From Streptomyces roseus (GTDB lineage Bacteria; Actinomycetota; Actinomycetes; Streptomycetales; Streptomycetaceae), in assembly GCF_001044425.1 (NCBI RefSeq), contig NZ_LFML01000074.1, positions 1 to 64,000 on the forward strand: 64,000 bases of DNA, given 5' to 3'. A program made the translations under genes and the position numbers. Shown in pieces: positions 1-10,407 of the stretch. The notes under the pieces are model-generated. The model was given only the letters and a program-made list of their open reading frames with translations, was not told where the DNA came from and made no database searches. How positions within the stretch are numbered: the first letter of the stretch is position 1; every line of letters begins with the position of its first letter.

Positions 1-448
1 GGTCACCGGCGCCCCGCCCGGGTCGGCCGCCCCGTCCGGGCCGGCCGCGCCCGCCCATCCCTCCGTACCGGCGCAGCGCCGCCCCGCCCCCGAGGTGACC
101 GTCGCCGACCGGACCGCCGAGCAGATCGCGGTCGAGCTGGGGGGCGTCACCCGGTTCGTGGCGATCGCCGACATCGCGTACGTCGAGGCCCAGGGCGACT
201 ACGCGCGGCTGCACACCGACGAGGGCAGCCACCTGGTCCGCATCCCGCTCTCCACGCTGGAGGAGCGCTGGGCCGCCCGCGGGTTCGTCCGCATCCACCG
301 CCGCCACCTGGTGGCGCTGGGCCGCATCGACGAGCTCCGGCTGGACGCCGGCACCACCAGTGTCCGCGTCGGATCGGCCGAGCTCCAGGTCAGCCGCCGC
401 CACGCCCGCCAGCTGCGCGATCTGCTGATGCGCCAGGCCACCGGATAG
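1..448 (+). CDS. LytTR-family response regulator, C-terminal part (5' end outside window)
   Basis: The reading frame is open to the first base of the window, so only the end of the gene is seen. After an Ala/Pro-rich linker it encodes a complete LytTR DNA-binding domain of about 100 residues, with the motifs YVEAQGDYARLHT, FVRIHRRHLV and LQVSRRHARQLRDLL. LytTR domains bind direct repeats as the output of AlgR/LytR-type response regulators; the receiver domain would lie upstream. The LytS-type kinase at 2820-4055 and the symporter between them make a kinase-regulator-transporter set, so this protein probably controls the symporter gene. The target is inferred. Confidence 0.85.
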   Translation, partial: VTGAPPGSAAPSGPAAPAHPSVPAQRRPAPEVTVADRTAEQIAVELGGVTRFVAIADIAYVEAQGDYARLHTDEGSHLVRIPLSTLEERWAARGFVRIHRRHLVALGRIDELRLDAGTTSVRVGSAELQVSRRHARQLRDLLMRQATG

Positions 449-677
449 CGCGCCGGGGCGCGCCCGCGACCCGCCGGCCCGGTCGGCGGGCCGTTCGGCC
501 GACCGGCGGCCGGGCGGACCGCCGACCGTCCGGCGCGCGCGGGAACCGTTCGTCGCACCGGAGGTGACGTACGGCGCCCCGACGCTGCCGTCGGTCGCAG
601 GGCGGCCCCGTCCGCCCGCTGCCGACCCGGCGCGGACCTATGGTGGAGCCGCCGGGAACGAGCGGGGGGTGGTGCGC

Positions 678-953
678 ATGGCGGAGATCCAGGCGCTGCT
701 CGACGCGCTGACCGCGCTGCCCCGGACCCCGCCCGCCGGGCCCGCCGAGGCCGAGTCGCTGCTCGCGAGCCTGCGCAGCGCGGCCGCCCGCTGGGCCGAG
801 GTCCTGTACGAGGCGAACGAGGGCGTCGGCCGGCAGCTCCCGCCCCGCGCCGAGGCGGCCCTGACCCTGGCCTTCCGCCGCGCCGAGGACTCGTACGTGG
901 AACTGGAGATCGCGCTGCGCGACTGCGCCGAACACCGCGATCCCGCGCTCTGA
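678..953 (+). CDS. Small conserved hypothetical protein (91 aa)
   Basis: A short, largely helical and acidic/Ala-rich protein beginning MAEIQALLDAL, with no signal peptide or membrane segment. I chose the ATG at 678, but GTG codons at 669 and 672 are in frame and a G-rich stretch that could serve as ribosome-binding site lies just ahead of them. A TATGGT hexamer about 35 bases upstream could be a -10 element. It sits between the LytTR regulator and the symporter on the same strand. I do not recognise the family. Codon bias and location support a real gene, but its function is unknown. Confidence 0.55.
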   Translation: MAEIQALLDALTALPRTPPAGPAEAESLLASLRSAAARWAEVLYEANEGVGRQLPPRAEAALTLAFRRAEDSYVELEIALRDCAEHRDPAL

Positions 954-1068
954 CGCGCCTTTTCGGCCGATGGGAGGGGTGGCGATCGGCCCGGTTCGCG
1001 TCTGTTGCCGGGTCCGGGGGCGTGCGTAGACTCCGGTACCCCCTCCCCCGGGCGATGAGGACGGAGCC

Positions 1069-2823
1069 GTGAACCAGACGTACGCGCTGACCGCGGTCAC
1101 CGTCGTCGTCCTGGTCACGGTGCTGGTCGGGGCCCTGGGGCTGCGGATATCGCGGACCACCTCCGACTTCTACGTCGCCTCGCGGACGGTGGGCCCCCGG
1201 CTCAACGCGGCGGCGATCAGCGGGGAGTACCTCTCCGCGGCCTCCTTCCTCGGGGTGGCCGGACTGGTGATGCTCCAAGGGCCCGAGATGCTCTGGTACC
1301 CGGTCGGCTACACGGCGGGGTACCTGGTCCTGCTGGCACTGGTGGCGGCCCCGTTGCGGCGCTCGGGGGCGTACACGCTGCCGGACTTCGCCGAGGCCCG
1401 CCTGGAGTCGCTGACGGTGCGCCGGGTCTCGGTGCTGTTCGTGGTCGGGGTGGGCTGGCTGTACCTGCTGCCGCAGCTCCAGGGCGCCGGGCTGACCCTG
1501 GAGATCCTGACCGGCGCCCCGCACTGGGTGGGCGGGGTGGTCGTCGCGTTCGTGGTGATCGCGGCCGTCGCGGCCGGCGGGATGCGGAGCATCACCTTCG
1601 TGCAGGCCTTCCAGTACTGGCTCAAGCTCACCGCCCTGCTGGTGCCCGCCTTCTTCCTGCTCGCCGCGTGGGCCGGGGACGGGGCGCCGCGCGCCTCCTT
1701 CGACGCCCCCGCCGTCTTCCGCGAGCACACCGCCGTCACGCTGGCCGAGGACGTACGGCTCTCGCTGGACGCGCCGCTGGCGCTGAAGGTCACCGGTCAG
1801 GTCGACGGCCGCGGGTACACCGCCGCCCCTCTGACGCTGGAGCCGGGGGAGCACGCCGTACGGGCCGGGGCGCGGCTGGAGTTCGCCCCGCAGACCCCGG
1901 TTCCACGGACCCGGGCCGCCTCCGGGCCCGACACCGCGCGCTGGTCGCAGGCCAAGGAGGGGGACCGCCCGGCGCTCGGCCTGTACGCGACGTACGGGCT
2001 GGTGCTGGCCACCTTCCTCGGCACGATGGGCCTGCCCCATGTGGCCGTGCGCTTCTACACGAGCCCGAACGGCCGCGACGCGCGGCGCACCACGCTGGTG
2101 GTGCTGGGTCTGCTCGGCTGCTTCTACCTGCTGCCGCCGGTGTACGGGCTGCTGGGCCGGACCTACGCGCCCGAGCTCGCCCTGACAGGGGACGCGGACG
2201 CGGCGGTACTGGTGCTGCCGGAGCGGATGGTGGGCGGGGTACTCGGGGATCTGCTGGGGGCGCTGGTGGCCGGGGGTGCCTTCGCCGCGTTCCTGTCGAC
2301 GGCTTCGGGGCTGACCATGGCGGTGGCCGGGGTGCTGCACCAGGACGTCCTGGCGACGCGCGGGGTCGGGACGTTCCGGATAGCGGTGCTCGTGGCGGTG
2401 CTGGTGCCGCTGGGCGGGAGCGTGCTGCTGTCGGACGTGCCGGTGGCCGACGCGGTGGGGCTGGCCTTCGCGGTGTCGGCCTCGTCCTTCTGCCCGCTTC
2501 TGGTGCTGGGCATCTGGTGGCGCGGGCTGACCCCGCCGGGAGCGGTGGCCGGGCTGGTCATCGGGGGCGGGGCGGCGCTGGGCGCGGTGCTGGCGACCCG
2601 GGCGGGGCTGCCGCCGGCGGGCTGGATGCACACGCTGATGGCGTGGCCGGCGGCGTGGTCGGTGCCGCTGGGCTTCCTGACGATGGTGCTCGTCTCGCTG
2701 GCGACCCGGTCGCGGATACCGGCGGGCACGGCGGCGACGCTGGCCCGGCTGCACCTGCCGGAGAGCGTGACGGGGGCCGGCTCCGCTTCCGGTTCCGGCA
2801 CCCGCGCGGGCGGTGCTCCATGA
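1069..2823 (+). CDS. Sodium:solute symporter (SSS family, cation/acetate symporter-like)
   Basis: This 584-residue integral membrane protein has about thirteen hydrophobic segments and the SSS-fold signature region around GEYLSAASFLGVAGL. It should import a small organic solute (acetate, pyruvate or similar monocarboxylate in ActP-like members) with Na+ or H+. Between two membrane segments, at roughly residues 205-300, there is a polar, Pro/Ala-rich insert of about 95 residues, which actinobacterial ActP-like proteins often carry. The GTG start follows a GAGGACGGA ribosome-binding region. The stop overlaps the start of the sensor kinase (ATGA), so the two are translationally coupled. The substrate cannot be read from sequence. 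Confidence 0.88.
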   Translation: MNQTYALTAVTVVVLVTVLVGALGLRISRTTSDFYVASRTVGPRLNAAAISGEYLSAASFLGVAGLVMLQGPEMLWYPVGYTAGYLVLLALVAAPLRRSGAYTLPDFAEARLESLTVRRVSVLFVVGVGWLYLLPQLQGAGLTLEILTGAPHWVGGVVVAFVVIAAVAAGGMRSITFVQAFQYWLKLTALLVPAFFLLAAWAGDGAPRASFDAPAVFREHTAVTLAEDVRLSLDAPLALKVTGQVDGRGYTAAPLTLEPGEHAVRAGARLEFAPQTPVPRTRAASGPDTARWSQAKEGDRPALGLYATYGLVLATFLGTMGLPHVAVRFYTSPNGRDARRTTLVVLGLLGCFYLLPPVYGLLGRTYAPELALTGDADAAVLVLPERMVGGVLGDLLGALVAGGAFAAFLSTASGLTMAVAGVLHQDVLATRGVGTFRIAVLVAVLVPLGGSVLLSDVPVADAVGLAFAVSASSFCPLLVLGIWWRGLTPPGAVAGLVIGGGAALGAVLATRAGLPPAGWMHTLMAWPAAWSVPLGFLTMVLVSLATRSRIPAGTAATLARLHLPESVTGAGSASGSGTRAGGAP

Positions 2824-4055
2824 CCGGAGCACTGCTCACCGTGCTGGCCGTGGCCGGCGCGGCCCTGCTGCTGGGCCTGGGCTGGGCCGGCGGCCGCCGG
2901 CACGCCCGGCGCGGCGGGCGGGCGGGCGGCCCGGACCTGGGCACCCCCGTGGAGCGGGCCACCTTCCACACCCTGCACACGGCCTCGCTGGCCGCTCCCC
3001 CGCTGCGCGCCGGGCTCACCGAGGACGCCGCCCGCAAGGCCGCCAGACGGCTGCGCTCGCTGCTGGGCACGGAGGCCCTGTGCCTCACCGACCGGCGGTC
3101 CGTGCTGGCCTGGGACGGGCCGGGCGCCGACCACCACGAGCGGCGGGCGATGGCCCGGGTCGCCGTCATGCTGGACTCCGGCCGCAGCATGAGCGTGCGA
3201 ACCGAGTGCACCCGCCCCGACTGCCCGCTGAAATGGGCGGTGTTCGCGCCGCTCACCGGCGAGGACGGGGTGCTGGGCGCCCTCGTGGCCTACGGTTCCC
3301 GGGAGTCCGCGGTGCTCGTACGGGCGGCCACGGAGGTGGCCCGCTGGGTCTCCGTACAGCTGGAGCTCTCCGAGCTGGACCGCTCGCGCACCCGCCTGAT
3401 GGAGGCGGAGATCAAGGCGCTGCGCGCGCAGATCTCCCCGCACTTCATCTTCAACTCCCTCGCCGCGATAGCCTCGTTCGTCCGCACGGATCCGGAACGG
3501 GCCCGGGACCTGCTGCTGGAGTTCGCCGACTTCACGCGCTACTCCTTCCGCCGGCACGGCGAGTTCACCACCCTGGCCGAGGAGCTGCGCTCCATCGAGC
3601 AGTACCTGGCCCTGGCCGGCGCCCGGTTCGGGGACCGGCTGAAGGTGACCCTCCAGGTGGCGCCCGAGGTGCTGCCGGTGGCGCTGCCGTTCCTGTGCCT
3701 CCAGCCGCTGGTGGAGAACGCCGTCAAGCACGGGCTGGAGGACTCCACCGAGGAATGCCTGATCACGATCGCCGCGCGGGACGCCGGCGCGGAGGCGCTG
3801 ATCACCATCGAGGACAACGGGGTGGGCATGGATCCGGCCGTGCTGCGCCGGATCCTGGCCGGCGAGGGCGGCGGCTCCTCGTCCGGCATCGGGCTGACGA
3901 ACGTGGACGAGCGGATCCGCCAGGTGTACGGGGACGCGTACGGCCCGGTGATCGAGACGGGCGTCGGGGCGGGCATGAAGATCTCCTTGCGCATTCCCAA
4001 GTACCGTGCGGGCGTGCATAGTTCATGGCCCGGACAGCAGCCGCCCCGGTACTGA
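2820..4055 (+). CDS. LytS-type sensor histidine kinase
   Basis: A 411-residue kinase with one N-terminal hydrophobic segment (about residues 4-22), a GAF-like sensory region with a Cys pair in CTRPDCPL, a His_kinase (LytS) phosphoacceptor region with ISPHFIFNSLAAIASF, and a HATPase_c domain with LVENAVKHGL and GVGM/GIGL boxes. It should autophosphorylate on the His of SPHF and pass phosphate to the LytTR regulator at the window's left edge. It overlaps the symporter by 4 bp. Coupling a LytS kinase to a transporter resembles the bacterial carboxylate-sensing LytS/LytTR systems that use the transporter as co-sensor. The GAF ligand is unknown. Confidence 0.87.
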   Translation: MTGALLTVLAVAGAALLLGLGWAGGRRHARRGGRAGGPDLGTPVERATFHTLHTASLAAPPLRAGLTEDAARKAARRLRSLLGTEALCLTDRRSVLAWDGPGADHHERRAMARVAVMLDSGRSMSVRTECTRPDCPLKWAVFAPLTGEDGVLGALVAYGSRESAVLVRAATEVARWVSVQLELSELDRSRTRLMEAEIKALRAQISPHFIFNSLAAIASFVRTDPERARDLLLEFADFTRYSFRRHGEFTTLAEELRSIEQYLALAGARFGDRLKVTLQVAPEVLPVALPFLCLQPLVENAVKHGLEDSTEECLITIAARDAGAEALITIEDNGVGMDPAVLRRILAGEGGGSSSGIGLTNVDERIRQVYGDAYGPVIETGVGAGMKISLRIPKYRAGVHSSWPGQQPPRY

Positions 4056-4086
4056 CCACGGCCCGGCGGCAGCCGGGGGGACAGTC

Positions 4087-6933
4087 TTGGAGGTTCGCCG
4101 CGTGCGGGTCGGGCGGGAACGGCAGCGGGACGGGTTGCGGGACTGGGTGCGCGGCGGAGCGCGGGGCCGCGGCGGCCGCCTGCTCGTGGAGGGCGAACCC
4201 GGCGCCGGCCGGACGGCGTACGTGGACGAGGCGCTGGCGGAGGCGGCCGCCCTGGGCCTGCGGGTGCGCAGCGCCGCCGCCGAGCCGTTCGCCGCGGAGC
4301 TGCCGCTGCGGGCCGCACTGGACTGCCTGCACCCCGAGGGCGCCGGCCGGGCGGCCGTGATCGCCCTGCTCCGCGAGGCCAGGGCCGCGCAACAGCCCGG
4401 CGGGGCGTGGCTCGCCGCCGCGGACCTGCTGGTGTCCGGGGTCGGCGAGTGGTGTGCGCGGGGCCCCGTGCTGCTGGTGCTGGACGATCTGCACTGGGCG
4501 GATCCGGCCAGTCTGCTGCTGTGGCGGCGGCTGGGCCGGCTGGCCGACCGGCTGCCGCTGCTCCTCGCGGCGACCCGCAGACCCCTGCCCCGGCGCCCCG
4601 AGGTGGACGAGGTGTGCGCCGGGCTGGGCGCGGCCCCGGGCGGCCGCACGGTCCGGCTGGAGCCGCTGACCGGGGAGGAGTCGGCCGAGCTGCTGGGCGG
4701 TGTGCTGGGCGCGCCTCCCGGCCCGCGCCTGCGCCGGGCCGCCGCGCAGGCGGGCGGCAACCCCGCCCTGCTCCGTGAGCTGGCCGCGCACTGGTCCCCC
4801 CTGATCGAGACCACCGGCGCCGCCCTGGCGGAACTCCGCGTATCCGAGACGGAGTTGCCCGACCCGCCCGCTTCCCTCCCCCGGCGCCTCGGCTACCTCT
4901 CCCGCTCCGCCTACACCACCCTGCGCCATGCCGCCCTGCTCGGACCGGCCTTCACACCCCGCGAGCTGGCCCTCGTACAGGCCCGGCCGGCGCGCGAGGT
5001 GCTGGCCGAGCTGGAGGAGCCGCTGCTCGCCGGGCTGCTGGAGGACACCGGCGAGCAGCTGCGCTTCCGGCATCCCGCGCTGCGCCTGGCCCTGTACGCC
5101 GAACTGCCCCGGGCCGCCCGCTCCGCCCTGCACCAGGAAGCCGCCGCGGCCCTCGCCGGGGCCGGGCACGATCCGGCCCGCACGGCCGAACAGCTCCTCG
5201 CGGGCGGGGCGCTGGACCGGCGGGCCGTGCAGTGGCTGGCGGACTCGGCGCCCTCCCTGATCGCGGCGGCGCCCGGAGCCGCCGCCGAACTGCTGGAGCG
5301 GGCCGTCGGGCAGGCCGACCGCGCGGACCGGGAGGCCCTGGAGGGGAGCCTCGCGGACGCGGCCCTGATGCTGCGCCGCCCCGAGTCGGCGGGGCTGCTG
5401 GCCACCTTGCACGAGCGGGCCGCGGATCCCGGGGCCCGCGCGGCGCTGGCCTTCAAGCTGGTGTCGGCGCTGATGATCCAGGGGGACATGGGGAGGGCGC
5501 TGGCCGTCACCGAGGACGCGCTGGCGGAGCCGGTCCCCTCCCCCGCGCTGCGCCTGCGGCTGGAGGCCTGCCGGGTGCTGGCCCTGGCCGAACGGGGCTC
5601 CGCGGCCCAGGCCCGCGCCCTGGCCGTACCGGTGGTGGCGAAGGCGGCCCGGCTGGGCGATCCGCTGTGCGGGGCGGAGGCCCATCACGCGATGTCCTTC
5701 GCCCTGTTCCACCTGGGCCGGGGTCGGGAGTCGCTGCGCCACGTCGCCGAGGGGATCGCCTGGGCCCGGCGCGGCCCCGAGGCCAACGACATGCGGCTGC
5801 TGCTCTTGGCCAACCAGGCCGAGGGCCATGAGCGGTTCGACGAGCCCGAGCCGGTCGCGGCGGCGCTGCGCGAGGCGCGGGAGCTGGCGCTGGCCACCCG
5901 TTCGACGGGCCGGCTGGTGGTGACGGAGGCCCTGCAGGCCGCGTTCGACTACCGGCTCGGCGACTGGGACGCGGCGCTCGCCGGGGTCGACCGCGCGGAC
6001 GGACTGCCCGTCTCGGACGGCTGGCTCCCGGTGGTGGTGCACGGGCTGCGGGCCCTCGTACGGGGCCACCGGGACGAGCGTGAGGCGGCTCGGGCCGAGC
6101 TCGCCCGGCTCCCGCCGGCCGCGTTCGAGGCCCCGGCGGCCCGCCGCTACAGCGGGCACGTACTGCTGGCCCGAGCCCTGTTGGCGGAGCGGGCGGGCCG
6201 CCCGGCCGACGCGGTGCGCGAGCTGCTGCCGGCGCTGGCGGACGGCCCGGTGGAGGCCCGGGCGTACGAACGCCCCTGGATCCTGTCGGAGATCGTCCGG
6301 CTTGCCCTGGAGTGCGGGGACACGGCCACGGCCCGGGCCGCGGTGGCGGCCTGCGGTCGCACGGCGGCGGCCTTGGCCGAGTACCCGGGGCCGGCGCTGG
6401 CGCTGCTGCGCTGCGAGGGGCTGTTCGCGCAGGACCCGCAGCTGCTGGCGCGGGCGCTGGAGCGGGCGCGGCGCGGCGGCCGGCCGCTGGTGCTGGGTCA
6501 CGCGTGGGAGGACCTGGCGGTGGCCCGGGCCTGGCAGGGCGATCTGGCGGCGGCCCGGTCGGCGCTGGCGCAGGCGGTGGCCGCGTACGAGGACCTGGGC
6601 GCGCGGTGGGACGTCGTGCGGGCCGACGCCCGGCTGCGGAGCCTGGGGGTGCGGCGCGGCAGCCGCTCGGCGCGGCGGCGGGTGGCGAACGGGTGGGAGG
6701 CGCTGACTCCGGCGGAGCTGAAGGTGGCCCTGCTCGTCGCGCAGGGGCGTTCGAATCCGGAGATCGCGAGCGCGCTGTTCCTGTCCGCCCGGACGGTCCA
6801 GACGCACGTCTCGCACATCCTGGCGAAGCTCCAGGTCCGCTCGCGGGCGGCGGTGGCGGCTCAGGCGGCGACGCGGCGGTCGGGCCCGGAGGCGGCGCCG
6901 GAGCCGGGGCCGGCGCCCGGGCCCGGGCCGTAG
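4087..6933 (+). CDS. Large LuxR-family (LAL/MalT-type) ATPase transcriptional regulator
   Basis: About 948 residues from a TTG start at 4087, preceded by a run of six Gs; the frame stays open to 4006 and a GTG at 4102 is another candidate. It has an N-terminal AAA-type NTPase with Walker B VLLVLDDLHWAD near residues 128-140, a long TPR-like alpha-helical middle, and a C-terminal LuxR helix-turn-helix (residues about 868-930, LTPAELKVALLVAQGRSNPEIA, TVQTHVSHILAKL). The Walker A is GEPGAGRT (about 36-43), with Arg where the family has Lys, so nucleotide hydrolysis may be weak or lost. LAL regulators activate pathway genes in Streptomyces; the target is unknown. Its 3' end overlaps the opposite-strand sigma gene by 73 bp. 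Confidence 0.87.
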   Translation: MEVRRVRVGRERQRDGLRDWVRGGARGRGGRLLVEGEPGAGRTAYVDEALAEAAALGLRVRSAAAEPFAAELPLRAALDCLHPEGAGRAAVIALLREARAAQQPGGAWLAAADLLVSGVGEWCARGPVLLVLDDLHWADPASLLLWRRLGRLADRLPLLLAATRRPLPRRPEVDEVCAGLGAAPGGRTVRLEPLTGEESAELLGGVLGAPPGPRLRRAAAQAGGNPALLRELAAHWSPLIETTGAALAELRVSETELPDPPASLPRRLGYLSRSAYTTLRHAALLGPAFTPRELALVQARPAREVLAELEEPLLAGLLEDTGEQLRFRHPALRLALYAELPRAARSALHQEAAAALAGAGHDPARTAEQLLAGGALDRRAVQWLADSAPSLIAAAPGAAAELLERAVGQADRADREALEGSLADAALMLRRPESAGLLATLHERAADPGARAALAFKLVSALMIQGDMGRALAVTEDALAEPVPSPALRLRLEACRVLALAERGSAAQARALAVPVVAKAARLGDPLCGAEAHHAMSFALFHLGRGRESLRHVAEGIAWARRGPEANDMRLLLLANQAEGHERFDEPEPVAAALREARELALATRSTGRLVVTEALQAAFDYRLGDWDAALAGVDRADGLPVSDGWLPVVVHGLRALVRGHRDEREAARAELARLPPAAFEAPAARRYSGHVLLARALLAERAGRPADAVRELLPALADGPVEARAYERPWILSEIVRLALECGDTATARAAVAACGRTAAALAEYPGPALALLRCEGLFAQDPQLLARALERARRGGRPLVLGHAWEDLAVARAWQGDLAAARSALAQAVAAYEDLGARWDVVRADARLRSLGVRRGSRSARRRVANGWEALTPAELKVALLVAQGRSNPEIASALFLSARTVQTHVSHILAKLQVRSRAAVAAQAATRRSGPEAAPEPGPAPGPGP

Positions 6934-7451
6934 CCGGGCATGGCCTCGCGCAGGGCCCGCAGGGCGTAGTACGTACGGGACTTGACGGTCCCGGCGGGGA
7001 CTCCGAGCGCACGGGCGGCCTCGCACACCGAGGCACCGCGGAAGTAGATCTGCACCAGAACCGCGCGGTGCTCCGGGCTGAGGGTCTTCAGCGCCTCGCG
7101 GACGTCGAGGGCGGTGACGGCCTGCTCGGTGCCGTCCTGCGCGAAGGGCGCGTGGATGTCGAGGGCGTCCGGCCCGACCTCGGCGGGGCGCACCTGGCGG
7201 GCCCGGCGGGCGTCGATGGCGAGGCGCCGGCCGACGGTGTAGAGCCAGGGCCGCATGGAGGCGTGGTCGCTCTCCAGCACCTCGGGGTGTTTCCACGCGC
7301 GGAAGAGGGTCTCCTGGAGGAGGTCCTCGGCGCGGTGCCGGTCGCCGAAGGTGAGACCGAGGAGGAACCCGTAGAGGGCCTTGCCGTGCTCGCTGTGCAG
7401 GCGTGCGAGGGCGTGGGCGTCGGTGCGGCGGCAGAGGGTGGTGGTCGTCAC
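6861..7451 (-). CDS. ECF-type RNA polymerase sigma factor
   Basis: This 196-residue protein has a sigma-70 region 2 (about 15-85, with DLLQETLFRAWKHPE and MRPWLYTVGRRLAID) and region 4 (about 110-170, with LSPEHRAVLVQIYF and GVPAGTVKSRTYYALRAL), and no region 3, as in ECF factors. The C-terminal 25 residues are Gly/Pro-rich low complexity and lie over the 3' end of the LuxR gene on the other strand. ECF sigmas redirect RNA polymerase to stress or envelope promoters. No zinc-finger anti-sigma gene is adjacent, which is unusual for this class. The GTG start at 7451 is the first in frame. The regulon is unknown. Confidence 0.88.
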   Translation of the reverse strand: MTTTTLCRRTDAHALARLHSEHGKALYGFLLGLTFGDRHRAEDLLQETLFRAWKHPEVLESDHASMRPWLYTVGRRLAIDARRARQVRPAEVGPDALDIHAPFAQDGTEQAVTALDVREALKTLSPEHRAVLVQIYFRGASVCEAARALGVPAGTVKSRTYYALRALREAMPGYGPGPGAGPGSGAASGPDRRVAA

Positions 7452-7583
7452 GGGGTGCCCCTTCCAGGTCGGATGACCTGAGCGTGACGGAGCCGGCGCC
7501 CGGAGTTATCCGCCGCATGGCGTATCCGCCCGCCACCTGCGCCGACCGGTCGAACGGCACGCCGAACGGTCCCGCACGACGCC

Positions 7584-7626
7584 GGTGGCCCCGGACCCGT
7601 CCGCGAGGGACGGGCCCGGGGCCACC
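7584..7626 (-). terminator. Strong hairpin terminator after guaB1
   Basis: The arms GGTGGCCCCGGACCCGTCC and GGACGGGCCCGGGGCCACC pair over 19 bp with one mismatch around a 5-base loop (GCGAG). The hairpin lies 15 bp beyond the guaB1 stop on the minus strand. It has no long U-tract, as is usual for Streptomyces terminators. Confidence 0.7.
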
Positions 7627-7640
7627 GGGAAGTGCGGGGA

Positions 7641-9176
<1,536 letters not shown>

Positions 9177-9267
9177 TCATGCCGCCCGGGCCGATCGTCC
9201 AGGACATTCCGGGCCCCGTGGTCTGTTCCTACGGGACCCTCGGCTCTCCCCGCGGGGCTTTGGTCCC

Positions 9268-10407
9268 TTACGGCACTTTGGTCCTCTCGCGGTGCACCGG
9301 ACCGGGCCGGTGCGCCAGGGGCAGGATCGATCCTCCGTACCGGGCGGCCGTGAACTCGGCGGCGATCGACAGGGCCGTCTCTTCAGGTGTGGCGCCGCCG
9401 AGGTCCAGTCCGATGGGCGAGCGCAGGCGGGCGAGCGCGGCCGCCGGCACCCCCTCCTCGCGCAGCCGCCGCTCGCGTGCGGCATGGGTGCGCCGCGATC
9501 CCATGGCGCCGACGTAGCCGAGCGGGAGGCGCAGGGCGAGGGCCAGCAGCGGTACGTCGAACTTGGCGTCGTGGGTCAGGACGCAGACCGCCGTACGGGA
9601 GTCCACCCGTCCGGCCTCCCGTTCCGCGGCCAGATGGCGGTGCGGCCAGTCCACGACCACCTCGTCGGCGTCGGGGAAGCGGGCGGGGGTGGCGAAGACG
9701 GGCCGGGCGTCGCAGACGGTGACCCGGTGGCCCAGGAAGGACCCGATCCGGGCGAGGGCGGAGGCGAAGTCGATGGCCCCGTAGATGATCAGCCGGGGCG
9801 CTTCGGCGGCCGATTCGACCAGCAGCGTCAGCGGCTGCCCGCACAGCCCGCCCGCGGTGCCGAGTTCGGCGGTCCCGGTCCGCCCGGCCAGCAGCAGGTC
9901 CCGTACGTGCACGGCGGCGGCCCGGTCCAGGGCCGGCCCCCCGCCCAGGCAGCCCTCGTACGATCCGTCCGGGTGGACGGCGAGGGCCCGGCCGAGCTGC
10001 GGCGGCGGGCCGGAGACCACCCGGGCCAGCGCGGCGCGGCCCCCGCCGGCGGCGGCTTCCAGCACGGAGCCGAGGACGGGCCGCACCGGATCCTGCCCGC
10101 GCACCGGCGTGACCAGCACGTCCAGGATCCCGCCGCAGGTCAGGCCGACGGCGAAGGCGTCGTCGTCGCTGTACCCGAAGCGGTGCAGGCCGCCTTCGCC
10201 CGAGGCGATGGCGTCGAGGCACAGCTCGTGCACGGCGGATTCCACGCAGCCCCCGGAGATGGAGCCGAGCGCGGTGCCGCCCGCGTCGACGGCGAGCGAG
10301 GCGCCCGGGCCGCGCGGCGCGCTCCCGGTGACGGCGACCACGGTGGCCAGGGCGAATTCCCGGTGCGCGGCACACCACGCGCGTAGCTCCTCGGCGATGT
10401 CGAGCAT
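9268..10407 (-). CDS. XdhC/CoxI-family molybdenum-cofactor maturation protein
   Basis: A 379-residue protein with the N-terminal XdhC_CoxI domain (VTGSAPRGPGASLAVD, GSISGGCVESAVHEL, GLTCGGILDVLV) and a C-terminal XdhC Rossmann domain (LIIYGAIDFASALARIGSFL, FDVPLLALALRLPLGYVGAMGS). XdhC binds and sulfurates molybdenum cofactor and inserts it into xanthine dehydrogenase or CO-dehydrogenase-type hydroxylases. The likely client is the CoxL-like enzyme at 16560-18965 on the same strand. The ATG overlaps the stop of the transposase-like gene (TGATG), so the two are translationally coupled. The catalytic chemistry is known for the family; the client is inferred from proximity. Confidence 0.88.
   Translation of the reverse strand: MLDIAEELRAWCAAHREFALATVVAVTGSAPRGPGASLAVDAGGTALGSISGGCVESAVHELCLDAIASGEGGLHRFGYSDDDAFAVGLTCGGILDVLVTPVRGQDPVRPVLGSVLEAAAGGGRAALARVVSGPPPQLGRALAVHPDGSYEGCLGGGPALDRAAAVHVRDLLLAGRTGTAELGTAGGLCGQPLTLLVESAAEAPRLIIYGAIDFASALARIGSFLGHRVTVCDARPVFATPARFPDADEVVVDWPHRHLAAEREAGRVDSRTAVCVLTHDAKFDVPLLALALRLPLGYVGAMGSRRTHAARERRLREEGVPAAALARLRSPIGLDLGGATPEETALSIAAEFTAARYGGSILPLAHRPGPVHRERTKVP

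Noticed and set aside
199-2832. Long open frame on the minus strand opposite the LytTR, small-protein and symporter genes
   Set aside because: It is a GC-rich shadow frame: its translation is Arg/Pro/Gly-rich without any domain, while the plus strand carries a recognisable SSS symporter with a normal start and coupling to the kinase.
6861-7451. ECF sigma factor as the client of the RsbW-like anti-sigma protein at 24640-25113
   Set aside because: RsbW-type proteins bind sigma-B/F-type factors with regions 2-4, not ECF factors; the gene is also about 17 kb away.
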